A stretch of 64,000 bases of DNA, from contig MVBO01000006.1 in assembly GCA_002261195.1 (NCBI GenBank), positions 2,878 to 66,877 on the forward strand, written 5' to 3'. The stretch comes from Bifiguratus adelaidae. Its lineage: Eukaryota; Mucoromycota; Endogonomycetes; Endogonales. How positions within the stretch are numbered: position 1 is the stretch's first letter; each line of letters opens with the position of its first letter. Of this stretch, positions 48,633 to 59,662 are shown one piece after another. A model generated the notes under the pieces. It saw only the letters and a list, made by a program, of their open reading frames with translations. It had not been told where the DNA came from and searched no databases. The translations under genes and the position numbers were made by a program.

Positions 48633-49661
48633 ATGTCTTCCAGAGCCTCAAAGACTGCGAAGAAGGGCGACCATCCCAGCGTAAGTATATTGACGAAGGA
48701 GATAGGGCATTGCTCGCCACATTCAGATAAGGTCATTCCGCATGCATTATGCTGAGTGCCGGCGCAAAGGCGTCGGGAATATTCATTGCAAATGGAGTCG
48801 GCTGCCAGATACTGCGAAGGCTCTCCGACTATTGCAACGCGTACAATTGGTCAAATGTTAACCTTCGCTTTTCTTCTTCCTTCGCACTTACGCTTATCTA
48901 CCAATCTGGCGCTGCGCTTGTATGCAACGTCTATATAGTATGAGGAAATGATCAAGGGTATGTATCAATGCACCCTATCCCGCTATTGCTAATGCATTTC
49001 CTTCTCTAGGAGCCTTGGTTTCCCTCAAGGACCGCAAGGGGTCAAGCCGATCGGCCATCAAGAAATCTATCCTGGCCAACAACAAAGTGACCTCTAATGC
49101 TCATTTTGACGCTCAGTTCAACGCTGCGTTGAAGCGCGGTGTTGAGAAGGGTGTTTTCCAACAACCGAAGGGACCTGCAGGTAAGCGCAGCATAATAAAT
49201 CTCTTATGAAGAAACCCTTATGGCGCATTCCCTTAGGCACCACTAAGCTTGCCAAGCCCGAATCAAAGAAGACGGCCGTTGAGAAGAAGAAGAAGCCTAC
49301 TGAGAAGAAAGCGCCTACTCCCGCTAAGAAGGCACCTGCGGCCAAGAAGACCACACCCGCTAAGCCTGCTGCGGCCAAGAAAACCACCACTGCTAAGAAG
49401 ACTACTACCAAACCGGCCGCTGCGGAGCCAAAGGCTGCGAAAACGACGCCTGCCAAAAAGACCATGAAGACTACAACGACCAAAGCCAAGCCTGCGGCTA
49501 AGAAAACGACTGCAAAGAGAGCCCCTGCCGCCAAAAAGCCGAAGGCAAAGACTACTGCCAAGGCTGGAATAGCTGCGCCCAAGAAGTCAGCCGCTAAGGC
49601 CAAGAAGGCTGCTCCCACAAAGACCGCTACAAAGGGAAGAGCCGCCAAGAAGACCGCTTAA
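48633..49661 (+). CDS. linker histone H1
   Basis: ATG 48633 (MSSRASKTAKKGDHPS), a 259-nt first intron, then a tiny exon YEEMIKG. The exon ALVSLKDRKGSSRSAIKKSI follows, continuing NNKVTSNAHFDAQFNAALKR and GVEKGVFQQPKGPAG. This is the winged-helix globular domain. The last exon is a Lys/Ala/Pro/Thr tail with repeated PAKK and TTAKK units, ending in KKTA and TAA at 49661. One globular domain plus one basic tail matches filamentous-fungal and basidiomycete H1. It compacts nucleosome linker DNA. An ATTGG (inverted CCAAT) box lies at 48474-48478, and a pyrimidine-rich region precedes the start. Confidence 0.93.
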
Positions 49662-50090
49662 GGCGTCGGAGGCCGCTAGTGACGCGATCCCTGCCCAATC
49701 CGCCCTTGTATATGATCATGAAATCTTAATCGGTGACAAGATGTGCTTTGCACATCGCACTGCTTGTAGTAATTTGTAGTATGCATGATGATACATAAGT
49801 GCTATATCTTCTTGACCATGTTTTGTTCGCTTTTGCGTGAGCTCACGTGGTATGCCTGTGGACAACTAGTGGCGACCCTAAATTTACGTAAAAATAAAAC
49901 GTTGTATAACGTGCTGGGACGATCGAATTTTAGCGTGAGAATTAGCGCCAGCAGTTTTTGCAGCTCTGAAAGACGTACGATATAGCTTAGATACTCTTAG
50001 GCTTTACGCGGCAGCTAAAAAGCGCCTTCAAAGGTGGGCTCCTGTGTAGAACAGAATATATTATTAAAAATTTGCTCTATTTTTGTACAA
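49662..50090. other. intergenic region between histone H1 and tRNA-Gln
   Basis: AT-rich spacer without a recognisable gene; carries the H1 3' region and tRNA 5' flank. Confidence 0.5.
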
Positions 50091-50164
50091 GCTCCCGTAG
50101 TGTAGTTGGTCTATCACCCAGGACTTTGAATCCTGTGACCGCAGTTCGAATCTGCGCGGGAGCT
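50091..50164 (+). tRNA. tRNA-Gln (TTG)
   Basis: Acceptor arms GCTCCCG and CGGGAGC pair perfectly. The anticodon stem CAGGA/TCCTG encloses CTTTGAA with anticodon TTG. The T loop is TTCGAAT with stem GCAG/CTGC, and the discriminator base is T. No intron. A TTTT stretch for Pol III termination follows at about 50168. Confidence 0.93.
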
Positions 50165-51010
50165 AATATTTTGTCCCTTTTGAGCATGAAAGTTACAGGT
50201 GGCCCCTTGTAAACCTTTGTAGAGACTTCACACACTATTGAAGTTCGCACAAGAGCTTTACGTCCCCGGCAGATCGTCAAGTGAACATCGACTAATACCC
50301 GACAGTTTGTGACTAGCTAGTGTGCAACTGCATTTAGGCTTGATCGGAAGACACAACGTCAATCCCCTATCGGCCGTGAGGCTCTTTCTCTGCGAAGTGG
50401 ATACAACGCCCTATCGCTAATGACCACGACATGTCGAAACAAAATGGCTAAATCCAAGATTTGATATATATAGATGCATGATCTGAGCAGTGTTTCAAGC
50501 TAATAACTGAGGATTGCCAACTACGGGATGCAACGGGATGCTGTATGAACTTGTAATCGCGTCCAATGGCCATAGAATACCAATGTCAATGCATAGCTTG
50601 TCCAATAAACCAACAGACGATAAGCATGGCGAAGGCCGATTGGCTTGCGCCCAATGACTTCCGTTTGGCCTAAATTTGGAAGTGCACTGTTGGGGTCTTG
50701 CGCTTTGTCGAGAGGAGCCTAGATCCTCCTCATCGATGCATACTTTTTCAACGTCACTGTATTGATTGACCTGTTCTTGTGAGCAAGTTGGTGGTCCGTG
50801 GATTCTGATCGAGAAAAACTTCCGTAGATACTGGACTCGGTAAGTTGTGGTTTGAGGCGATGCTACAGGTGTTGGCGCTTGTATGGCTTTGGTTTCTGAC
50901 TGATGAGGCTGTGTATGCTATCCGGAGCCATGGTTGTGGGACTTTGGGTTGCTGTGTACCTTTCTTTTTACGAGTTGTTCATAGCATGGTACTAATAGTT
51001 GTCGCATACT
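50165..51010. other. intergenic region upstream of the PH-domain gene
   Basis: About 850 bp with no conserved coding frame. The last part probably holds the promoter and possibly a 5' untranslated intron of the following gene: an acceptor-like TTTGCAG lies at 51013-51019. Confidence 0.45.
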
Positions 51011-54000
51011 ATGTTTGCAGATATGGATCAACATTCACAATCGCCACCAGCATCAGAAGCCATCGGACAGCTTTCTGTATTTAATGATGCGACGAGGAAG
51101 TTTTTCGAGCCCTATGATGGCGTGGAACCAGGCCTTCATGGGGCAAGTTCGCCAGCACTCGGGCTCAACGGAGTTGTGAGTGAAGATCGGCGACAATCAC
51201 AAATATTCTATGCTCAAAAGTACGGGCTAAATACTCCTTCCATGTACGGTCCGCAAGCAATGTCTCCGAGTATGTCAACGGAGCCATCGACCGATCCATC
51301 AAGCGAATATTCCGCCGGTTCGTCAACCTTATCTTCTCCAATTGTTTATTCAAGGCAGCATTCTTCGCAAACATCCAATGGCGGGTCAGTCAAACGTCCC
51401 ACTTCCTATCGTAACGCGGAGACTCCTAAACATACGCGTCGTCCCTCTCAGTATGTCAAACCGGCAGCGATGCCCATGACGTATCGACCTGAAGATGTTC
51501 CCTCGCATCTTCTCCCAGTATTGAAGCTCTACGAGTCGTTCAATGCCAAAGTGTATATGGGAGGTTATCTGATGAAGCAAAACGATATTACTCCTGAAGG
51601 AAAGCCGTTCAACGATCGTAACTGGAGCAAATGGTACGTTGAACTCTGCGGTCCTATTTTATCATTCTGGGACGCCGAGTCGGTTTCGGGCGTTGTTAGT
51701 GGAAAAGACGAAGCATCTATTCTCCCTCATTATACCAACATTACCGACTGTCAAATTGCGGTCATTGGTGATTTTCCGGATCCATATCGAATCCAACCAT
51801 TAAGAACAAACGTATTTGCTCTCAATACAGCTGGCGCAAACCGATTCTACCTCTCTTGCCCTGATCAAGCGACACTCAATCAGTGGATATCGGCGATACG
51901 TCTAGCGAGTTTTGAAATTGCCAAACTTCACGAGATATATACACGATGTCTCTGTACAAACTCCCATTTGCCCCTGCTTTCTGGCGTGCATTCTCCGCTT
52001 TCCGATCCATCTTCAGCTATTTCGTCAGCTCTATCCAATCTTCACGCTACATTTAAGGAGGTTTTGGTGACAACAACGTCTGGACAATTCGAAGGTCACG
52101 TACAAGCGAGGTTGATGGGAAAAACGGATTGGCAAAAGTATTGGCTTGTTATCACGTCTGATCAAGGGCCTGGGAAATTGGCATCTGGTAAAGGAAGTCT
52201 TTCGTCCATCTTCTCAGGTACCAAAAAGACGCCGCCTCGTAGTAAAACTTCAGGATTCGCCCAGTGCTTCCTCTACGCCAACCGCAAGTCCAAGGAGCCT
52301 ATCGTGACGATAACAGCCGTACATCAAGCGTACGCCGTGTATCCCGAAACCCCTCAGCTAGTGGACAAAGCTACAATCTTCAAGCTAGAAGGTAACATGT
52401 TGAACTCACAGTCACCTCAATCAAGCAGCTTTCAGCAAAATTCACCTAGCAGCTTCGATGGCTTTGGACAGCAATCTAGCGGGTTCCTCCTCTTAATGTC
52501 CAGCTCACCACGAGAGATGGCGTCCTGCTTGGTAACGATATGGAATGCCTTCCAGCTTTACGGACGCCCACAACAGCTATTGGACAGCGCCGCCGATCCA
52601 AGGTCGCTTATTTTCGGAGCTACAGCGTTGACTCTTTCGCCAGATTCTCAACGGACGAAGCACCAGTCATGGCTTCCCGCACCACAGAGTACTCTCTTTT
52701 TGAATCCTGAGGATGTTAAAGACACGCCCTTGTACGGAAAGAATGCCATCGAAACCAAGATGATCTTCCTTTCCATGCTCACTGAGAAGCTTAATTCGCT
52801 CGGTCTCGGGCAACGCCCAATTACACCTCCGCATGCTGCAGGATCAACCTTACCTCGCATCAACAGGTAGTGTTAACAATTATCATTATATGTAAGGGTG
52901 TCTAATCCGTCATCTTGAACAGCCAACCTATGCCCGCTTCGCACGAGCCACCGTTCGTCAGGCAACGCACAGCGTCCGGAACAGCATTGATGCACCAACC
53001 GGCACCAATGCCTCGACAAAATTCGAGCCCATCGTTTGCTCCAACTAGCAGACCGCAATCAGTTGCTGGATATCCGCGATTGCAACCTGTTCCTCGGCCT
53101 TCATATAATGCTAAAGGCAAAGTCATCGTTGATTCTAGTGGAGAAAGCGAAGAAGATTCGGCCAAAGAAGAGGACGAAGATAGCGATGATGAGCCTATCA
53201 TCCATGTGCTTCAACATACAAAGGAACAGAAGCCCACAGAAGATGAACATAGAGATTGGAGACCACATCAAGCCGATAACGCCAAAGTTACTCGTCGGGT
53301 ACCAATCGCATCTGATACGGAAGACGATGAGCCAGCGGAAGCTGAAGAGAGTGACAGCGAAGACGATAGTGAGCTGTCAGCTCCATCTCGTTCGGCACAG
53401 CCTCCAAGAACACAATCATCCAATGATGTCGCCTCCAAGAGCACGGCTAACAAGGGAAAACAAGTCCCTCGAAATCGCATCTGCTCAGAGATTTTCGGTG
53501 AGATAAACTGGGAGTCAGAAGAGACTTTTGCTCGAAAGGAAAAGGATAACATTTACGACGTTCCCATTGGTCCTCAGACCTATGCTGAGGCCCGAAAGTC
53601 CGATGCAGTCGAGAAAGAAGAAGCGCCGGCGGTTTCCTCAAGCCGCAGACATAGTGACCAACCTGATCCCGCTTTACGGGCACAGCTGGCGGCGCTTGCA
53701 GGTTTTGATGTTGAGGAGCATCAACAAGACTCAGGGAAGATTGAGGGCATACTGGACAATGATCTGTCGAACAAACAAACAATTGAGGGTGCCGATCGAA
53801 CAAGTTACGGTACATCAACTGCCGATTCTGATGGTCAGCAACAGTCAGGTACTCAAGCACAAAGCTTTATGCATCCCAACACGGTTGGAGCTGGTTATAT
53901 GGCGATGCCGCCGGGTACGCCGGGATATAATGGCCAACAGTACGCAGGTGTCCATCCTCAATTCTGGAATCAACCATCGGAAATGGCCGGAAGTCCATAT

Positions 54001-55018
54001 GATGACGAGCACAGGTCCATCGCACTTGGTGAATATTTGCGACCCATGAATGTTCAGGGTGGTGGACGACTCAGAGCCGATGATACAATGTCTGCTTACG
54101 GCGGCAGCGACTATTACGAAAGGACGGGCCCGCAGATCCCAGCTCTCGGTCAAGGATTTGCGAAGCACGGCAGTCTACTTGGTGCTTATTTGAACGAAAA
54201 GATGTCGGCAATGGAGCAGACAGAGTTCGCCAAAGCAACTGGGCAACCTCTTATCAACGTGCCACAGAAACCGCCGGAGCCGCAAACTGGATTAATAGGC
54301 ATGATTACCCAACGTGAAGCGGAGAAGAAGGCCGGAAGAGGCAAGATACAAGACAAACTCGGAGCCATGCGCGAGGAGATAGCTATAGAACGAGAACGCG
54401 AGAGAAGATTGATGGAACAGAGGCAGCAGTACATGATGCAGCAGCAGGTATGTGTGATCATGAAAGGACGTATTCCAACCTTTACTTATCAATGTCTCCT
54501 CATAGATGATGATGAGGAATGCATACGGAACTTACGGCATGGGAATGATGAACCAACTCTATCCTTTCGGCATGATGCCAATGATGAGCCCCATGATGTC
54601 CCCAGGCAATATGACTCCCGTGGGAATGATCCCTGGACAGCAAATGCCGATGATGATGAATCAATCCGGTTACTTTGACCCTCGCATGTCCATGATGGCA
54701 GGAGGCATGAGTCCAATGTCTCCGTACGCGATGGGCATGGGCACAAACTTTGGTAACAACGTCAGGAATAGCATGTACGGTGGTGGAAGTGTTTATGGAG
54801 GAGTTCCGCCTTCTCATTTCGGACAACAGCAAGCATTTCAAGGAACTAAGCCAGCAACTTCAAACGAGGTCATAGACGAGGATGATAACGTACCCATTGG
54901 GCTGGTGGCCACCCCCCAAAATTCTTCTCAGCGAAAGAGTTTTGTCCAGCCTGGCAATCGAGGATCATCCGGCAATCAGAGTGCGTCATCTGGAAATTCC
55001 AGCGTACCAGGCAAATAG
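51011..55018 (+). CDS. PH-domain protein of the CAF120/SKG3 type
   Basis: Start near 51011 or 51023 (MDQHSQSPPASEAIGQLSVF). After a disordered head, residues about 175-310 form a PH domain: KVYMGGYLMKQND, WSKWYVELCGPILSFWDAES, FALNTAGANRFYLSCPDQAT and LNQWISAIRLASFE. A second conserved block follows (FEGHVQARLMGKTDWQKYWL). Introns near 52868-52921 and 54448-54510 join long acidic and Gln-rich regions to a coiled coil (EEIAIERERERRLMEQRQQY). The Met/Gly/Pro-rich tail (GMMPMMSPMMSPGNMTPVGM) ends at 55018. Yeast Caf120 associates with CCR4-NOT and Skg3 localises to growth sites, so a role in mRNA regulation or polarity is possible. Confidence 0.78.
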
Positions 55019-55147
55019 ACCATCCCTTGTCCCCAGTTTAAACTTAGACAATCGCATTCCGATTTCAGTTGATGTTCGGTTGAAGAATGTATATTATTCG
55101 ACGTGACAATTAACGTGACAACGCATTATCAATTCCATTCCATTCCA

Positions 55148-57907
55148 TTACTCATTGCCATAAAGACGTGCATATCTACCCAAAGCCCAAATGGTGAAGG
55201 AGAACTTGTAATTAGGGTACGAGATCATACCTAGCGTCCTCAATGAGTGATGGAATTCACAAAAGTATCACGACTCGACTTACAATTACGGTTGAACACA
55301 CCCTCAATGCCTTCCTGTAGCCATTCGCCGTTTGCTTGTTGACGACTCATGATCAACTCAATACCTCGTTTGATAGGTTCCTTGTGCGGGTATTTCGCAG
55401 ACATCAATGCGAGACACGCCCATGCAGTCTGAACCACTTGCGATTGCGGATGCTGACAATAAACGCCAGTCTCGCAAGACTGTATTGTCGGTCAGCTACG
55501 TTGTACCTTTTCGGCCTGCGAATATCTGGCGGCGGGACCTACCTTGTACAATTCTCCCCAACCTCCGTCCGCTTGTTGTTTGCTGATCAGAAAGTCACAG
55601 CCGCGTCGCGAATGTTCACTAAATCAAGTCAGCACGCATCAAATGTTTTGCAGCACATCATCCTACCAGGTCTCATAAGTATCGCCGACACTTGCGAGCG
55701 AATCCAAGGAGAACAGTGCAGCATAGGTAAAGCAAATAGCCCATGAGCCGAACCAAGATCCGTCAGGTCTTTGCTTCTTTCTAATGTACTGTACCGCTTT
55801 TCTGGACACTTCATCAATTTCAGCGCGTCTGTAATCGGGAAACGTCTTTTTGAAAGACGACAGGCCTAAGAGGACTGCAGTGGTGCATTCGGGGTAGCTG
55901 TATTCAATCATGATGTCGCCTGGAAAGGTGAAGCAAGTAACGAGTGAGCACATATGGCGCAAGCAGTGGACGCAGACTTACCAAATACTTCGGCCGGATT
56001 GAGCCATTCCAGCCATTGGGGACCTCGGATACGTTCGTAAGATGCGAATCCACCGTCGCTGTTCTGCATCGTGAGTAACACATCCACGGCCTGCTTGAGA
56101 CGGTCGTCGTTGACCAATTTGGGCATTTGACTAGAGGATCCATTAGCACTCACTCTTTTCGTTCCATGGACTCATAACGTACCTCAGCTTCTGCAACTGT
56201 AGGACGGACTTCAGACCTTCGGCTGTGCAGTCTGAAACCGTATAACCCTGGTCGCGTGTGCTAAATGGCCAAGCACCCAAGGAAACGTGTCGGTAGCATT
56301 TGTCTATGTCAGGAACATTGCGTTTGATCTATCCGTGCTCATAAATCAACTGTTCGCAGCGTGCGCCTATCAAAAGAATCGTACCTGACAATCATCCAAA
56401 AATTCCAATGCCTTTCGCATGGCGGGTATATTCTTGGCTTCATCGGCAAAGCCTGCCTCACAGCATGCTTGCGCGACAAAGGCGGTATCCCAAAGCTGAC
56501 TTCCTCAGCATCATACCCACGGGACCTAGCCACATAAAATCGGCATTCCGGCGAACATGCTCCTTGAATTCCCGAGACTCTTTGCCATAGTGATAATAGC
56601 AGACGAGCCAATTGAGCACCTTGTTGACTGGGCCAATATCCAGAAAGAAGGTATTCTCATCCTCCATGCGGATGAGGTCAACTGTCGCGTCAAGTGCGTA
56701 CTGGCGAAGCTTATTGACCGAGAGTGGCACTTTCATGTAGTAAACGAGGATCTCTAAAGGCATACAATTAGTACTTACATCGTGAGCTGGCAACACTAGC
56801 ATACCATCAATGAAGTCTATCAGCTTTGTATGCGGCATGTACAGGTCTTCCTTGGCAATATTGTTTCTCTGCGCATTCCAATCAATGCTTTCATAAGGTT
56901 GGACATAAATCTCCCTTCGCAAGTCGTGGATAAAGTCCGTAGGCTCAGGTCGAAGTTTTTTGGCGTATATGTAGCCCATGGGCAAGTAGACCATTCGAGT
57001 GTGGACCCACCATTTACCGGGATGAATGGGTAGAAAATTAGGCAGAACCCTAGGATGTGTTCAACCTTGGGCCAAGCGTCGTACAGAATTGACCTACTCA
57101 CCACAGTTCCGGAGGCACAGGATTCATGCCTTCCCATTCATACAAACCCATGGCACAAAGCCAAAACTTGCCCCAGGCAGGCGCGCCCGTTGCGCCGCCT
57201 GTGAAAAGATTAAATGCACTGCGTAAAACAAGGGCGAATCTACATACCCATCTTGTGCAAAGTGCCTCGTGCCTTGATTAAAGCAGGATGATCTGCTCCC
57301 AAGCCCAAAATACGCAAGGCTACGTACGTGAGCGCGGTGATAAAGACTGTCGAATGGCCTTCAATGTGAAGACCCCAGCCTCCGTCATCTGGATGAGCCC
57401 GGTTCAAGAGGTACCGTATAATTTCAAGTCTTTCGTGATCAGGAACAGGTGTGCCGGTAATGTAATGTGAGATGATTAAACCAGGCACCATAAACCTAAC
57501 GTGAAGATCCAGTGAGTACTGGTCAAGCTGTCGAGTATGCGTGCCGTCAACCTACATGGGACCTCCGTATTCTCCAGCCCAATGGCCGTCTTCTGTCTGA
57601 AGTCGCTTGTAGAACTCGAATCCTTTCTTTGCCGCTTCGATGGGAGTCTTGGCCTTGGGTAACTCGGGAGCATCCTGTTCCATGTTGCTGTTAGTCTCTA
57701 AACGACACCTTAAGAGCCTTGCCTTACCGACGGGAGGCCCAGAAAGTATCTATCGGCAGCCGTTTGAGGCCACGTCTTTACCTCTTCTTCCGTCAAGTAG
57801 TGCCATGTCTGAGCACCTTCCTTGACACGCAGTCTCCATCTAGACAGATCTGTATACTTGGGGTTCTCTGTGAGGTTCAGCAACGCCGAGCGATACGTTT
57901 CCTTCAT
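55148..57907 (-). CDS. ERG7: lanosterol synthase (oxidosqualene cyclase)
   Basis: Likely start 57907 ([20 protein letters not shown]). Exons carry [20 protein letters not shown] and the catalytic motif [14 protein letters not shown] near 56200, with Asp-Cys-Thr-Ala providing the proton donor. QW repeats include [20 protein letters not shown] and [20 protein letters not shown]. The final exon, joined over an intron, reads [20 protein letters not shown] and ends with TAA at 55148-55150. The enzyme cyclises 2,3-oxidosqualene to lanosterol in ER or lipid-droplet membranes, the first cyclic step of ergosterol synthesis. At least nine short introns. Head-to-head with PIG-H, 37 bp between start codons. 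Confidence 0.92.
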
Positions 57908-57944
57908 GCTGTCAGTCGCTCCGCAATAAAGCAAGGACCACTTT

Positions 57945-58649
57945 ATGGGGGAGCTCAAGGTCACTACTCTAGGAGAGAACGCGGTGGAATACACGCTGCC
58001 GAATGGAACGCCTGTCCTAGGGATACTTGACCTGGTGCCGTTCTTGTTTTGTGGCTATCTTTGGTCGGTAAGTTCTGCGTTGCACGGAGCATCGTGGATG
58101 GGTGCGTCACGCATCATGGAACACTATGGCTCATTGGCGAGTTTTTCTTTCTCTCTCTCTCTACTAGCATGACAATGCAAGCTACAAGACCGTTTGCATC
58201 CTGGTGGCCGGTCTCTGGCTGTTCATTAAGCTTTCCATTGTGCGAGAAGGTAGGGAAACCGAGTGAGCGAGATACGAGACATCCATGGGCCTTGCGCTCA
58301 TCTCCAGAACATGTTAGAGAGCATTCTTGCCATCAGAGAAGTCGGTGTCCAAGTCAAGACGACCTATGTGAGCGGTCAGAGCAAGATACGGTTCATTGAC
58401 AAGTCCAAGCTCGTGAATATCGTCATTCATGAAGGCATTACCATGTGGCAGCTCAAGTCCTATCTCACCATCTTGGTGCGGGATGAGCATCGCACCACAG
58501 TCGTCTTTGAGGTACGTGTGCTTCTCGTCGATCTTTTGCACTGCACCGGGATCTCGAACATCTTGTAGCATCTATTACCACGACTTCGACCTACATTACT
58601 CCAAGTCTATCATGGAGTACGGGGTATCATGTTGATCGAGACAGACTAG
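57945..58649 (+). CDS. PIG-H / Gpi15 subunit of GPI-GlcNAc transferase
   Basis: ATG 57945 (MGELKVTTLGENAVEYTLPN). A hydrophobic hairpin crosses an intron (YKTVCILVAGLWLFIKLSIV), then comes ESILAIREVGVQVKTTYVSG. The PIG-H core follows: IRFIDKSKLVNIVIHEGI and LVRDEHRTTVVFE. The last exon reads HLLPRLRPTLLQVYHGVRG and ends at TAG 58647-58649. The E-S-[IL]-L-x-x-R-x-x-G-V-Q and HLLPRL blocks are diagnostic. PIG-H joins PIG-A and partners to add GlcNAc to phosphatidylinositol, the first step of GPI-anchor synthesis on the cytosolic ER face. Four exons. Confidence 0.88.
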
Positions 58650-58717
58650 ATATACCTTGACTATACATCCTGTACCATATGTATATAAACGCGCGTGTCG
58701 CATTCTATCCATTTCAC

Positions 58718-59535
58718 ATGTCTCGCAAAGAACACGTCAAAGACTTGCAGTCGCGCCATGCTCAAGACATTCTAAAACGACCACTCTCGGACGCCTACTG
58801 GCTGTATGAGCTCAAGATTGAGCTGTAAGTAGACGCGATGGCTCGTCATGAGCGAGCGACGTCGGTACTGGGCTCAACTGTTCCATTCATAGTGCAGGCT
58901 TGCAACGTCCCAATCAATGTCCTCTCGGTGTCTATATCCTACCTTCCGTAGACAAGCCTCGAGGTAAGGTATTGCGAGTGCCCTTGCTCGATCCTTATCG
59001 CTTTTAGTATGGTACGGCACGATATTCATCGACGCTGGCTTCTACAGCAACGGCGTCTTCAAATCCCGCATCCTTGTTCCACCCGCCTATCCCTACCAGA
59101 CACCACAGATCCAATTCTCTACCGAAATGTTCCATCCACTCGTCGATCGACAAGGATACCTCAACACTTTGCAACGATTTCCAACATGGCATCCAGAACG
59201 GAATCGGATCAAGCAGCTCTTGTTCTACCTACGAGACATCTTTGAAGAGAGCACGCTTGATGGGATAGCGCCGCAGGCTTCAAAGAATGATGATGCGTAT
59301 AGAGTGTAAGTTTTGGGCCAAACCATGCGAGCCTTGGATCATGTCTCATTTCGCCAACAGATATCGAAAAGATCGGGGTGTGTTTGGCAAATTGGCACAA
59401 CAATGCGCGTTACTCTCGATTGAAGAGTCCATCATCTTGGAGAATGGTCCAGACGACAACCTGTTGCGGTTTGGGGCGGCAAATGGTTCGAGTCTGAAAG
59501 AGATCAAGAAAAAATTCTATGCGTACCGATCCTGA
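58718..59535 (+). CDS. E2-variant (UEV) protein of the FTS/AKTIP type
   Basis: ATG 58718 (MSRKEHVKDLQSRHAQDILK). Spliced exons give CPLGVYILPS and WYGTIFIDAGFYSNGVFKSR. They continue ILVPPAYPYQTPQIQFSTEM and FHPLVDRQGYLNTLQRFPTW. The last blocks are NRIKQLLFYLRDIFEEST and a helical tail, stop at 59535. The UBC fold is complete, including the Y-P-x-x-x-P strand and W after the catalytic region. However, the position where E2 enzymes carry Cys reads YLNTLQRFPTW, so no active-site Cys. This and the VFHPLVD-type segment match AKTIP/FTS, which with Hook and FHIP links early endosomes to dynein (FtsA in Aspergillus). Confidence 0.8.
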
Positions 59536-59662
59536 ATTACAGTATACCCTGCATGTCCATACCCCCATGATACACGTCTAATAACATTACAACCCACGGG
59601 AATATGCTGTTGATCCGCAAAAGATGCCAACACACCATGACTTAGATGGTGCGACTTACATT

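Noticed and set aside
49118-49648. Long hydrophobic Ala/Val/Phe-rich frame on the minus strand
   Set aside because: It is the antisense of the Lys/Ala-rich histone H1 tail; composition follows from AAG/GCC codons read backwards.
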